Positions 22,840 through 34,534 of a stretch of 64,000 bases of DNA are shown in pieces; positions within the stretch are counted from its first letter, which is position 1, and each line of letters begins with the position of its first letter. The DNA is from Pseudopyrenochaeta lycopersici. Lineage: Eukaryota; Ascomycota; Dothideomycetes; Pleosporales; Pseudopyrenochaetaceae. The translations under genes were made by a program, and so were the position numbers. The stretch is from NCBI GenBank assembly GCA_003313425.1, contig NHZP01000027.1, positions 620,001-684,000 of the forward strand. The letters run 5' to 3'. Under the pieces are notes generated by a model that did no database searches, was not told the origin of the DNA, and saw only the letters and a list, made by a program, of their open reading frames with translations.

Positions 22840-25800
22840 GTTGAGGGGTTTGACTCCTCGGCAGAAGACCAATGTCGGTGGGCAGACAAGAAGGCACCCG
22901 AGTACGAAGTGCGTGTTAACCAGGCAATACTTGCTTCATGTCAAGTTCATACTCGCTGTAGCTTCATTACGTGGCTGAGCTGATGAGATACAATAGACTG
23001 TTTGGAATCCAGTTCGCACATTTATAGACATAAAAAGGTCCTAGCAAGAAGGACGACAATAATTTCAAATAATTATTAAAACCGGGGGGATCTAGAAGAA
23101 GCAATTGCTTTACCCTGCTGCGTATGTCGCAACAAAGATTTTAGCTTTCAATCGAACGTTGCGAAGGATACTTACGTATAGTGGCGCAGACTGTACTCTG
23201 CGTCCACCACCGAACTGCCTGATGATACATCACGCTATCTCCTGGAATCTATGTACCTTGGAATACTTTGCACTATCTATGCAAGACTCTGGAAGTAGTG
23301 AAATGTATCGTAGTAAGCGTATCTTGGCCTGCAATCCCACATTTCCCGAGAGCAACCGGAAGCCAGTTTCGCTCATAAATATAGCCTTCATCTGTATTAT
23401 TGGCACATGTTGCCCCTCTAGACTGTCATAGGCACTCACTTGCCTCTTCAGTCACCGGACTTGCTGCTTGAGTGCCTGTTGAGTTGGGTTTCTTATCCTT
23501 TGGAAGGTGCATACCGTGGTGTGGCTGCACGTTGATGTTAATATCGTCTGGCACTGAGTAATTGTTAAGTAGATAGATGGTCTGCTGTGCAGAGGTTAGA
23601 CTCTGGTTGTCCTAATTACGAATATTCAACGTTCGCCCACCTGGGCTCCTATTAAGGCTGAACACGGGTCTTAGGCTACTATGAGGGGAGTGTTTGGGTT
23701 GGGACCTATGAAGGACCTTGTTACATAGCCATCCCTCTTGCCTCGTCGAACAACGCCGTCATGAGCGCAATGACTCCTGTAATAAACACGGCCATTAATC
23801 ATTTGAAGTTTATGGAGCAAGGCCAGACTATTAAAGAGGTGCTGGAATACGACTCTGGACGTCAAGTCGTCTGAAGTCGGAACCGTGAAATGGCCAATGC
23901 TAACCCTGTATTCGTCATTATCAACTTGAATTGGACTTAGGATTTCAGCAAGGTAAAACATCTGAGAAAAGAGCCGTGCAGCCAAGTAGGCTACGCTTCA
24001 CTTAGCTTACACTTGACCTCCGCAAGTAAGGCGGGGCGTATTTAAGTTTGTCCTAGGCAATGATGTGCCAATTGTAACCTCTAAAGATTGAGGGAAGTTT
24101 GTGTTGTAAGGCAACAGGTGGTAGTAATCAAAGCAGTTTATATATGATGAATCTGATATGCGACTTTGATGATGGCAACGAACTTGTGGTGCGGCAAATA
24201 GTGCCTTTTATAAGTTCAGATTGCATAAATGGCCGAATAATATCAGGCTGGTGTGTAAGCGGACATCCCAACTTGCGACCATGACCACGATGACGATGTT
24301 TCAATTTATTATTTGAGGCCCGATTATGGCTTACCAACATGCAGAAAAGGCCGTTGTGGATTCGGCCATGATACATACTGACTCCTGCACTCTTCTAATG
24401 CTGCACACCTCCTTTACTAAAATCAGTAGGGTGCATAGCTACTTGTAAGGTGAGTCTAGCTGGTGTCGAGGTTCAGGCTTTGCAACTGCAAGTGCCGGTT
24501 GAACTCGTCTGTCGGAGATCAAAACAAAGATTTGTAATTCAGGGTAGAGCCAGGCTCGATTGTGGCGAAACACTTTGTACTGAGGAGACATGAGCCCAGG
24601 GCCAGTTGGTCGAAGTCTTGGCGGATTCTGGTTCCTAATACAGTCTAGGGCTCTCGGCTTCTATGGCGATCCATCCGTTGCACATAGTTTGTAGTATGTG
24701 AGCTCGGCCGTTTATCAGCGGATGTCTATATTACTAAAGTTCATTTACAGCAATAGTTGCGCCACCTATCGAGTGAATCTGGTCAGAACCCCAGTTCCTT
24801 ACAACGCTCCTCGTACCAGCCAATGGGAAGGATAACCCGCTCAAACAGGGAACAAATCGTCTGCCTGTTCCCTTAGCATGGACAAACTATTCGCCCGTCT
24901 CGTCTCACCAAGACCTAAGCGCGCCTGAAGCATTCCATAATTCGTTCTTCTGAGTTACGATCTGCTTAAATAGCAAAGAGCTAAAACGTTCTGAGCAAGT
25001 AGGTGCAGCAATTTCGCGGCACATCTATGCAGACTTCGCAGGCCGAGTATGGTTAGTCACTGGTTGTCTGGAGATAAGAAGGCGGCGCGCCGAGATGCAC
25101 GTTCGCTGACTGCAGCTGTACGGTTGGTGCTTGCACTTGCGGCAAATGTACGTCGACCCTTAAATTAGCAGGCATGCAGCACAATGCCGGCTTGAGCTCC
25201 TCGCTTTGGCGCACTTGCTCATTTCCTGGAGAAACCTCTTCTCAAAATCATCAATCCTTCTCCTCAAGATGAAGATTGGATACAACGCAAAGCCCTGTGT
25301 CTTCGCGATCCGGTAACTCAAAAGCGCAGCGGAGATTGCACCGTACAAATCCATAAAGCCAATCTTGCGACTGAAGTGTGTTGGATTCGATACACAAGAA
25401 TAGAGGGACAGGCAAATAGTCTCAACAATCTGGATAAGCTTGCTTCATACTTCATCATAACTTTATTATAACGCATGATCTCACTTACGTTTGAATTTGA
25501 CGACTGCAACAGCACGCCACCATAATAACACATTCAAGGTATGCGACTAGTATGCACCGTCGTTTCTAGTATGGTTGTGCTTCTGTAGGCTATCTCAGTT
25601 TCGTTCTAACGTGCGCGAATCAACTTTGTCTTTTTAGGAGTCATACACATAATTCCTGAGTCCATCAAATACAATGCTACTGATGTCTTTGTCACAGAAT
25701 TCTTCAGCCAAGATAGAGCCAGCTGTGAATACGAATGCGCCTCTAAGACTCTTGCGCATAACGTGCACCATTGTGCCGTTGGCCGCGCAATATAATGCAG

Positions 25801-26430
25801 GCAGAGAGGCTATAACTCTCCCACCCTGTGCGGCATGCTCGCATCTTTTGTGCCATCGCGGGGTATGAGAGGCCTAATTGGTCAAGTCACTGGGTTCACA
25901 TCCGTAAAAGATGGTGCTAATAGGTGTTGGCGGAGAAATACTCTTATTAAAGTTAGACCGAAGATGCCAAGATGTGATCCAATAAGTGAACACTAAAACG
26001 GCAATACAGGCTGCTGGAGGAGTAAAAGCATCAATCCAAGTGAACAAAGAAGTGTTATATGCCTCCACCACCTTTTGTCTTCACAACGTAACGCTTTTCG
26101 TCATATCTACCGCATTCGCCGACTCCTTGGCTCACCATCAACCACCTTAACATGTCGATCCCAAATTAGCCGCAGAGACTTGCGATCCTCATGCTAAGAG
26201 CTAACAGCAAGAAGTGTTTCACTTAATAGGATATTGCTTGAACCTTATCGTGCTAGTTTGTACCGTTCGCGACCGAACTAATCACAGTTCAACGCAAGCA
26301 AGGTCACACGCTCCCGCTAAAAGAAGGCTTCAAGGCCGCCGAACCAAATGGTAGTTAAATCCAACTGGACCAACCAGTTCCTTGAGAGGAGCTGACATGT
26401 CTGCCCCTAATAGCTGTTTTAAGGTGTGTT
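22840..26430. other. Gene-poor region, no convincing gene
   Basis: 3.6 kb of balanced composition with short frames only. Two stretches look more protein-like than the rest but match nothing I know. Minus strand 23540-23230 includes KQQVR, a stop, then LKRQVSAYDSLEGQ. Plus strand 25190-25460 has APRFGALAHFLEKPLLKI and WIRYTRIEGQANSLNNLDKL, and 25620-25800 has FLGVIHIIPESIKYNATDVF. These may be eroded gene remains. No tRNA, repeat array or transposon ends seen. Confidence 0.4.
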
Positions 26431-26439
26431 AATAGTGGC

Positions 26440-27030
26440 GCAAGGATGCAGCACACGTACACTCACCTTGTGCACTATAGAGTAAGAATACTAGTGCTGG
26501 TTCGTGTGTGGCGGTACTTCGATAAGATTCATCGTGAAATTGACCTTCTCTGATCCGTACATCTAGCTCAAGAACGCGTACGTCATGTCCATTCCAGCCG
26601 CAACCCCTGAGCTTGTCCATATCTTACCATCTTGCGTCTACCTCGCAGTCGGCACCCAGATGACATTATTGCAATGCTTGATGACTTTGTTCCTGTCTAT
26701 ATTCTTTGTTGTAGGTCTTTTTTATTGAGCATTACAGCTCTGGCAAGGATCATCGATCTGGCGCACACATTGACAATGTACCCTGTGCTGTCGAACCTCG
26801 CCTTGGCAAAGTCTTCCGTCCATTTTTCGTTCCCGGAATTGACCCTGACTACAGAAGCACCAGGAACCAGAAGGATGTCTAATTTGTGTGCACTCTCGGG
26901 CGTGTAGATAGGCCTTGATCGAGGAAATGATAATGGAATTTGGAATTGCTCCACCGTTTGGCCACAGTCGTGGCGGATAGGAAGAACTGACCGGCCCTAT
27001 GTTCTTAGAGATGATAGAGAGACGTATGTT
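26440..27030 (-). pseudogene. DJ-1/PfpI-family pseudogene
   Basis: Minus-strand pieces in several frames rebuild a DJ-1/PfpI (class I glutamine amidotransferase-like) protein: YNIRLSIISKNIGPVSSSY, HKLDILLVPGASVVRVNSG, STGYIVNVCARSMILARAV (nucleophile-elbow Cys in VCARS), then IWTSSGVAAGMDMTYAFL, a stop, MYGSEKVNFTMNLIEVPPHT, another stop, and YSIVHKV. These follow family order, with at least two frame changes and two stops. It stands head-to-head with the intact plus-strand DJ-1/PfpI gene at 27375, about 350 bp away, but the two are not close copies. Confidence 0.75.
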
Positions 27031-27374
27031 GTATTGCTTCAAAATTTTCCAGAAGCGTTCGATCATTGATGACTTTGTTTGGGCTCAATAACATTAACTT
27101 TACACGAAGTGTCCTTCTCAGGCATGGCGGACGTATACCTATACTAGTAATATGATTGCATTGCATCTGACTTATGCAGCTTCGCGCTAGGTTCAATTTG
27201 CACATGTTCTTAGCACATCTTAGTAACGTAGGCGGATATTAGGTAAGTGAAAGCAAACAACCAAGCCTCCGGCACGGAAGCGGAAGACATACATAACGCC
27301 GATCCTATCCGAAATCCTATATTAATTCCAAAGCTGACAACTTGACTTTTTGCAAACAACTTTTGATCGCAAAA

Positions 27375-28067
27375 ATGGTCTTATATAAAGTAGCCGTATA
27401 TCTTTTCCCTGGAGGTGATCTTTTGGATTTCAGCGGCCCAGTCGAAATATATAGCGCCCAACCCGACCCGACAAAACCAAACTTCGACATAACCTCATTC
27501 GCGCATCACAATCCTATCAAACCACAGACTAGCGCTTTAGTCTACGCCCCGAACGCCTCGTTCGAAGAAGTCGCAGCTAAGATTGAGGAGTATGACATTC
27601 TCGTCATCCCGGGTTCGCACGGCGACGTGATCAAATCCCTTATCGCTTCCAAAGAAGGCAGAGAGCTTGCATCCCTGATTAAGAAATTCGCCTCTCTACC
27701 GCCCCGCAAACAAGGCAGTAAGAGGTTTCTCCAGTCAGTATGCACAGGCGCTATCCTTGTTGCAGCATCTGGCATTCTTTCCAACCGCACAGTAACAACA
27801 CATCATTTGGACTTCGATCTGATGAAGCAGGTAGCCGATCAAGCTGCTGGTGGCGATTCGATGATTAAGATCGTCAAGAAGCGATGGGTTAATGCGGGAA
27901 TGACGGATGCGGGGGTCACAATTGTGAACGCCGGCGGCATAAGCTCAGGAATTGACACTAGTCTCTGGGTCTACGAGCAGTTCGTTGGCAAAGAGGCGGC
28001 GGATTGGGTAGCAGAAGTTGCAGAGTTTGAGAGGAGAGGTGAGGCTTGGGGTGTGGCCTCTCCTTAG
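27375..28067 (+). CDS. DJ-1/PfpI-family protein, 230 aa
   Basis: Probable cytosolic DJ-1/PfpI-like enzyme; family members include glyoxalase III, isocyanide hydratase and chaperone-like proteins, and the substrate cannot be told here. The start ATG 27375 gives VLYKVAVYLFPGGDLLDFSG, the usual first strand and 'D-F-x-G-P' turn. IEEYDILVIPGSHGDVIKS (about residues 75-93) holds the Pro-Gly loop, and FLQSVCTGAILVAASGIL (about 123-140) the nucleophile elbow with Cys in V-C-T-G. TVTTHHLDFDLMKQV follows, and NAGGISSGIDTSLWVYEQFV closes the fold. Length fits single-domain members. An in-frame TTG at 27342 is ignored. Frame intact. Confidence 0.9.
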   Translation: MVLYKVAVYLFPGGDLLDFSGPVEIYSAQPDPTKPNFDITSFAHHNPIKPQTSALVYAPNASFEEVAAKIEEYDILVIPGSHGDVIKSLIASKEGRELASLIKKFASLPPRKQGSKRFLQSVCTGAILVAASGILSNRTVTTHHLDFDLMKQVADQAAGGDSMIKIVKKRWVNAGMTDAGVTIVNAGGISSGIDTSLWVYEQFVGKEAADWVAEVAEFERRGEAWGVASP

Positions 28068-28529
28068 CGGTTCTATTATCTCAGGTTCGATAGGTGGTAT
28101 TTCTGCAAATGGTGTGTAGGCGAACTAGTGGATTTGAGCACGTGTGAAATAATATGAGGAACTAGTTGGTTGACGGATAGAGTCTATGGGAAGTGACTGA
28201 ATATACACCCCCCTCTTACATAACCAGGTATGAGACAAGTCATTTTGAGTGGCCATGATGGCTGACTGTGGACCTACGCTCTCTATTAATCCGACCATTA
28301 GTCTTACAGAAGTATCCTCGTCGATTGTTTTCCTAATCACAGCTTCGCCAACCTGTTGCTTAGCTTCATATCTGACTCCTCTTGCCCACCAACAACGCTC
28401 CCAAATTGTTAGACAGGTATTTGCAAAGACTTGCACTTCCGAAATAGCTTCCACGGGCACTATATATGTGCCCATCTGCGACTCGTTTAATTTTTCTGAA
28501 GTCGGCCAACCCGTATATGCGAGATGGCG
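28068..28529. other. Intergenic, nothing recognised
   Basis: No supported gene. Contains the 3' flank of the DJ-1/PfpI gene. Confidence 0.4.
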
Positions 28530-29070
28530 ACCCGGCCTGGCTCAGCATTGACACGCGAGTCTTACATCTGTTCCAGGGTGAAACCTTCAACCTCTCGCCG
28601 TTGACCAGCCAGTAGCCTTCATCCGCAACGTGATGGACAAGCTGAATAATAAGGGGACCCTGCAGGCCACGAGGGACGGCTAGTTTGACTCGCTGCCTTC
28701 GGGCGAGGGTAAGACTGTGCTCGAGTACTCTCCAGCCATCACCGACCACACAAATAATAACACGCGGAAGGAGTACAACTTTGTGCTGGCGAAGGTCCGC
28801 TTGCAGGGCATCAACGGGGCAGCCAACGTGCGAGCCCCCTCCGCCTGTTCAGGTACAGCGCAAAGAGCCTGACCTACAAGGCCAACCAGGTCTACCGGTT
28901 CTTCTCCATGGGGGCCATGCCGGACGTGAAGGTGCTGCTGCCCGGCTTCGCTAGCGGGGCGAGCTGATCTCGATCCCCTCCTTCGCGACAGACCGCATCC
29001 CCTACTCCCAAGATATGACGACGCAGCGCGATGAACCGAACGTGAAGCTCACGGTCGTAGAGGATTGTAG
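28530..29070 (+). pseudogene. GC-rich frameshifted ORF, family unnamed
   Basis: This patch is clearly more GC-rich than its surroundings. Plus-strand frames read WLSIDTRVLHLFQGETFNLS, then FIRNVMDKLNNKGTLQATRD, a stop, FDSLPSGEGKTVLEYSPAI, RKEYNFVLAKVRLQGINGAA and NVRA. A frame shift gives FRLFRYSAKSLTYKANQVYR and FFSMGAMPDVKVLLPGF, and another gives GELISIPSFATDRIPYSQDM. From memory this resembles a hypothetical-protein family common in bacteria and found in some fungi, with a 'NVRvFFRLF ... ISIPcFA' core. At least three frame breaks make it dead. Foreign origin is possible but unproven. Confidence 0.6.
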
Positions 29071-30750
29071 AGTTAATTATCTGGGAGATTTGAAGGGTTT
29101 ACGCGAGCACTCCTCTTTGGGTTGCCCTTGAATAAACCCCGTAATATACTCATGTATCCGAACCAGTTCATCAAAGTTTGAACCTCTGAAAGAATGCAGC
29201 TACGAATATTTTGGACACTTTCCTTGTTAAGATGTGTTGGTTACTATCTTCGGATTACCATGTGTGATGCAATAATTCTCTTGTCCTAATTGGATAACAG
29301 CGAGTTCGGCTGAAATGAAACGGTTTGTTCAGACACGCTTTTCCTTCAAACGAATAGAGAAAGTGCATTAGAGCCTTGAAAGAGTAGAAGACCTAGTAGT
29401 AGGATTGTTCATTGCCGCGGCTTTTCCAAACCCTTGGCCACAATCTACTGCGGGGCTTACCCCACAGGCATGGAGCATGCGGGCGGCGTTATCTGAGGCC
29501 TTTGTTTCGATGTGCAAGGCTGAGCGCATCGCATACCGTGTCGAAGTCAGGGGAGTACTGCACTTTCAGTATGATTGTCACCGTGCCGTAGATGATGGTA
29601 CGATCGATACAGATCAGCGCGTCATAAAGGGAAGCGCTGAGTCGTGTAGCATGCCGCGGAATGGGGTTGGCGACGGCATCGCCCTGGCACTCCAGTCGCA
29701 ATGAGCGCCAAGGCTGTGTGCTGGCTAGTCGATTGACGTCAGGAGCAACCGTTTGCGCACGGTACATATCCTGGATTCCAAATATTAAGTTCTCGATGTT
29801 TGTGGTGTTTTTGTGCTAAGATCAATTAAGCGATTGATAATTCCTGCTTGGTTTTAGCCGCAGATCCTCCGGGGCTATCCGTGGGCCGGAAACGGTAGGT
29901 CAATGAGGGTTAGGCGTGGAGTACCGGAAATAGTGTCTTTTTGCTAGTATATCGTTTTTCAAAGCGGAAGCTGTCTGTTGTTGCGAACATAGATTATAGA
30001 TTGGTAGCAGAGCAGCAAAAGCACACTTTCTGCATCCAGATAGCCTTGGATGTTGCATGATGTCGACATACGTTCTCTCAAAGAGAGAGAGAGTACATTA
30101 CTCTATGGTGTATGGTTGTTCATTTCTATATTCATTTGAGACTGTCGATATACTCGACAGTTACGTAGTCGTTTTTCATCATTTCGTATGCTAAAATCAT
30201 TGATGTATCAGAATGTTGCATGACGAAAAACGCTGGGTGTGAAGTTTATGTTAAAACCCTAGCCTGACTTGTCTAAGATATTCATTGTCTTAAGAAACGA
30301 GAGTGAGTTCGATCTGTCTGGTCGTTAGGGAGTTGTATACTATTGGAGCTACTACTAGTGATATTCTTAGCCTACGATATCTCTGTTATCCCGAAGCGGT
30401 AAATGCTAGTGATTACCGCAGTGCGGCAACAATACGAGCGTCTGTGCGTAGAAAAAAATTGTCTAGCCCATGACATCGCTATAGACCTAAACTCGTGTAT
30501 ACTAATGACGACCCTAATACGACAAGGACACGACAGCATATAATCAATTATAGGCATAAACTTGTTTGATGTACGCGCTGATCGTAAGGTCTGAACGATG
30601 TTTACGTCTCTACCTGCTGCTTTTGGACAGCTTTACACGAACGATCAACATGAAATATTAACTCGGGGTAGCCTAGCATATCTGACCTGCATCTCGTTGT
30701 AACATCGATTAGATGATGACAAGTTTGGCTAGATATTTACGGACTCTCAG
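29071..30750. other. Intergenic, nothing recognised
   Basis: 1.7 kb with no protein-like long frame. A plus-strand frame of 99 codons at 29405-29704 and its opposite-strand partner have no recognisable motif. A short (GA)n run occurs near 30080. Confidence 0.4.
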
Positions 30751-30751
30751 A

Positions 30752-30758
30752 TATATAA
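30752..30758 (+). promoter_or_regulatory. TATA box of the small cysteine-rich gene
   Basis: tatataaag at 30752-30760, about 90 bases before ATG 30846, a normal distance for a fungal promoter with a 60-base leader. Confidence 0.5.
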
Positions 30759-30845
30759 AGGCTGTGCTGGAATTCTGTTGTAACCACACATAGGTTTGAA
30801 CACTGTCCAAACGTCCGTTATCTATTCATCTCCAGCTACTCTACC

Positions 30846-31184
30846 ATGTACCTCCGATCTTTTGCTACTCTTTCATTGTTCTTATTTGTACTTCCCACTG
30901 CGCTAGCGCAAGATGACAATTCTCGTCTCTTAGCTAAGAGAATACCAGCAGCAAGTCTCTACCTAAAACTCACAATACAGTAAAGGCTTACATTCATAGC
31001 CCTGTGGTGGACAGCGCTGTGACTCAGATGACGACTGTCAGGGCCTTTGGTGCCGATCAGGTTTTGGACCGTGCGCTTGTATTGGGGTTCGTATAGATTC
31101 GATCTTACGATCAAGAAATCGATGCTGATAATCTTGCTTTAGGATATGGAGGGAGGTGCCAACAGATGCGGGTGCGTAGGATGA
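30846..31184 (+). CDS. Small secreted cysteine-rich peptide, three exons, 77 aa
   Basis: Exons 30846-30950, 31000-31086 and 31143-31184 (35, 29 and 14 codons, all phase 0). Exon 1 encodes a signal peptide (MYLRSFATLSLFLFVLPTAL, cleavage likely after ALA) and LLAKR, a Lys-Arg Kex2-type site. Exons 2-3 encode eight cysteines spaced C-x4-C-x5-C-x4-C-x6-C-x-C-x10-C-x-C, from PCGGQRCDSDDDC to NRCGCVG, a knottin-like layout. Intron 1 (49 bp) needs a GC-AG donor, GCAAGT, the usual consensus of that rare class; intron 2 (56 bp) is GTTCGT...TTTAG. All three exons stay in frame only with these sites. Likely an extracellular peptide: effector, antimicrobial or signalling molecule; which one is not decided by sequence. 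Confidence 0.72.
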
Positions 31185-32886
31185 GGCTAGACTGTGGCTG
31201 TTTGAACCGGGAAACTTGATCCTCTGCGACTGCCACTAACTGTTGTTCCATTCAACATCGGACATATACAATGTAGCCTCTTTCACTTCGACTCTTATAC
31301 CAAATCAACTTGATTATAAGTGCTGTATACCATTGAAGATCGTGATAGTGGTCTGTGGTACCCAGCTCGGGGATTGATATGATATGTGGGTGCAAGACCG
31401 CGAGGTCACCTCACTGATGTGGTTTGCTTGCGATCTACTCAGCATGTTAAGTAGCGGCTGCGTATCAGGGTGTTGCTTGCTAAGAATCTGTTGGGGTAGC
31501 TGAATGCAATTATCTATCAGAGGAAGAGCCTCCTTGTGAGGAACTTGTGAGTCTAGTGTGAATGCGAGATAGTCTTGCAGCGGAATCTATCAAGACAAAT
31601 CTTCCTAGCACGTCATGGTGGAGGAGCGGCATTTCGTTTATAGTCCCGGGTCGGTCAATGGGAGGTGTGGCGTGAAGAGCTTTTTGGGTATTGGAGTAGA
31701 ACAACATAGTCGTGGCGAACCGAAGTAAGCAGAGAAATCTTATGCTGGTTTGTTGTGAAGGCAGCTTGTCGAGGCATGCCTCACCATCTACGCGAGGATT
31801 ACGTTTGTCCTAAGGACTTATGGAACACCCGTGTAAACGTGAGCAAGGCGCCAGCAAGCAGAGCAGAACATCGTAGATCGCCATGGTAGCATTTTGCAAT
31901 ACCTAAGTCAAGGATGTCAATTGAGCGGATGTAAAGCGACAGGTCGTATTGCGCACACGTCAGCGTACTGTCTTGCAGCAGCTTGATAGAAAATCATCGT
32001 TGAGGTGAGTCTGGAGCGTTGCAGGCACAAGCAGACAAAGTTTGCGAGCAAGCTACTCAACATCGGTAAGGAAATAGGTGAAGTGATAGATGATAGCCAT
32101 GCGTCAAATCAGGCGCCTAAGGATGAGGATAACTCTAAGAATGACCAAGAAGGTGGACCTACAACGCCTATTTATGTATCTTAAGTGAGTGCGGAACCAT
32201 GTCAACAGCAAAAGGTTTTCTATACCTTCGATGCGAGAGTGAAGCCCGTTTAGGCTACTGATCCTATTATATTATTAGATCTGCTGCACAAGCCCAGGAT
32301 ACGTTACACGTCGTGCGTATGCTATGTTAGTACGCACAATCACTCTCCAGAGTCTTTGTGGCACATTTGTACGTAGCCATAGAAGTTCCAACGCGTGGAA
32401 AGCAGATTTACCACCTGACTCTTCTGTTGCTATATGTTCGCTTAATGACAATCATTCTACCCATGCTGAAGGCCCGTCAAGTATCGTACCACGTTAAAAG
32501 TTTGGGTTGCCAAGCTTACCCCACATATCGCTAATAAGAGAGCTGTAGCACAACTGCTAGCGCTAGCTTAGGAGATAATTGCTTTTTACTGTAATAACAT
32601 TAAACTAGGCTCTTAGTGGCAATTTATTAAGATTTTTAGACTAAATTCACGACCTGGTAGCATTATAGGCGGGTGTTAATGTAGGGTGTTGGTATGTAGC
32701 GATCTCGCTAAGCAACCAAAACATTTGACGTACGATGGCACCCTGCCTGGTAAGTCCGAGGGCCGGAGCTACGGAGTTTCGGCTTCCGCGCATCGTACAG
32801 AAGAAAAACAATGACTTACCTCTTGTATTCCTGAATGAAACACTCTCCCGGTAATCTTGCATACGGTAGTGTTATCTACAAACACT
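31185..32886. other. Intergenic, nothing recognised
   Basis: 1.7 kb without a supported gene. 32240-32640 is slightly more AT-rich and may hold an old repeat, but no ends were found. The promoter of the oxidoreductase gene lies at its right edge. Confidence 0.4.
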
Positions 32887-34534
32887 ATGGGTGTCATTTT
32901 CTCCACTTTGCATAATGGGATCAAAACTCTCTTCGCAGCAATAACTCTGCTGAGGACTCTGTCTAATGAGTTCAGTCAGGCCTTGAAGCGCGCGTCACAA
33001 TCCCCAGGCCTCCCGAACCCAGAGCCAACTTCAACGTACTGGCTCAATGATCCTCCATTTCCAGAACTCGTCCATGTGAGCTCGCCTGAATTGCCGCAAA
33101 CTGCAGATGTGGCGATAATTGGCTCCGGGATCGCGGGTGTCGCTGTCGCGCGGTCAATACTACATGAACGACGCCAGCACAACACTAATGCAAGCGAAAA
33201 AGTGGTCGTGCTTGAAGCCAGGGAGCTGAGCAGTGGTGCTACCGCTCGAAATGGGGGTCATATTAAGCCTGCAGTGTACGAGTCGTTCTCTCGGTTCAGC
33301 AAAATGTTTCCAAAAGATCGCGCTGCAGCTTTGACGCGTTTTCAACTGCGGCACGTCGAGTCTCTGATTGGTTTGTGTCAGAAGGAGGGCATTGAAGCTG
33401 CTGAGGCGCGGAAAGTGGAGACGGTTGATCTCTACCTAGACAAACAGACGTTCGATAAAGCGGTTAGGGATGTTGCCGAAATGAAGAAATGGATGCCCGA
33501 GATTGAGGTTGCAGTATGGGAAGGGCAAAAAGTGCAGGAGGTCTGTTATCCTATCGCCAGCCGCTGACATATTTCTAAGCTGATATGAGTAGAGGTTTGG
33601 AGTCAACGCTAGCGTTGTTGGTGCTTTGTCCTATCAAGCAGGCGCTATCTGGGCATATCGATTTACTGTGTCTATTTGGAAGGACCTTCTAGTTGACTTT
33701 CCTGACACCCTCTCTATTGAAACACACACCCCTGTAGGGTCGATAAGTGTGCCAGACAACGCGCCGCCCGGCTTTCCCTATGCTTTGCAGACTTCCCGAG
33801 GAACACTTCATGTGCGCCATGTCGTTCATGCAACCAATGGATTCGCAAGTCATCTTGTTCCCGGCCTGCGGAACAAGATCGTCGGCGCGCGAGGCCATAT
33901 GTCTGCTCAGCAACCAGGGCAGTATTTTCCTCACACTGGTGGTATGCGCTCCTGGAGTGTTATTTATGGCGGGGCGTTTGACTATGTTTCGCAAAGACCA
34001 TCGGCAAGCGGTGATGCACAAGGAGATTTAATGATTGGCGGTGGCTTTATGCGGTCGTTGAAGCAGGGCGTTGACCAGGTCGGATTTTACGATGATGGCT
34101 TAACACTTGAGCCTCTGACCACTTCACACATTGCGGGCATCTTTCCGGCAATTTTCCATCCACAATGGGGCGTTGGTGCTGAATTGAAGCAAGTGTGGTC
34201 GGGGATTATTGGTCTGACTGGGGATTCACTTCCCTTTGTAGGCCGGTTGGATAAGGAAATGACAGGACGCAATGTCAAAGACCAAGCTGATATGAATAGC
34301 AAGCAACAGTGTGGGGAGTGGGTCGCAGCAGGGTTTTCTGGAGAGGGAATGGTCTGGGCATGGCTTTGTGGAGCCGCTCTTGGAATCATGATGGCGGGGG
34401 TGGAGGAAGAGGAGTTGACAGAGGCTCCCGGAAGGCCTGGCGGCAGATTGGCAGACTGGTTTCCGGAGGAATTATGGGTCTCCAGCAAGAGAATGCAGAC
34501 TGCGGATGTAACTAACTTGGCTAATCAAATGTAA
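32887..34534 (+). CDS. FAD-dependent oxidoreductase (DAO family), two exons, 531 aa
   Basis: Exons 32887-33540 and 33593-34534; the 52-bp intron (GTCTGT...GAGTAG) is in phase 0 and joins KVQE to RFGVNASVVGALSYQAGAIW. The protein is a D-amino-acid-oxidase-like flavoenzyme of the glycine/sarcosine/gamma-glutamylputrescine oxidase type. VAIIGSGIAGVAVARSIL (about residues 76-93) is the dinucleotide-binding GxGxxG, followed by VVVLEARELSSGATARNGGH, the family 'E-A-x3-S-G-A-T-G-R-N-G-G'. Later LPFVGRLDKEM and WVAAGFSGEGMVWAW form the C-terminal FAD-contact motif. A hydrophobic N-terminal segment (IKTLFAAITLL) could anchor or target it. Substrate, probably an amino acid or amine, cannot be set. ATG 32887 was chosen over an upstream in-frame TTG. 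Confidence 0.9.
33541..33592 (+). other. Intron of the oxidoreductase gene
   Basis: 52 bp, GT at 33541, AG at 33591-33592, with possible branch sites CTGAC and CTAAG inside. Without its removal the frame hits a TGA. Confidence 0.85.

Noticed and set aside
27342..27374. Upstream start for the DJ-1/PfpI gene
   Set aside because: It begins at TTG; ATG 27375 places the first beta strand normally.
29405..29767. Overlapping 99- and 92-codon ORFs on opposite strands
   Set aside because: No motif, no signal or splice evidence on either strand; could be chance in a GC-balanced stretch.
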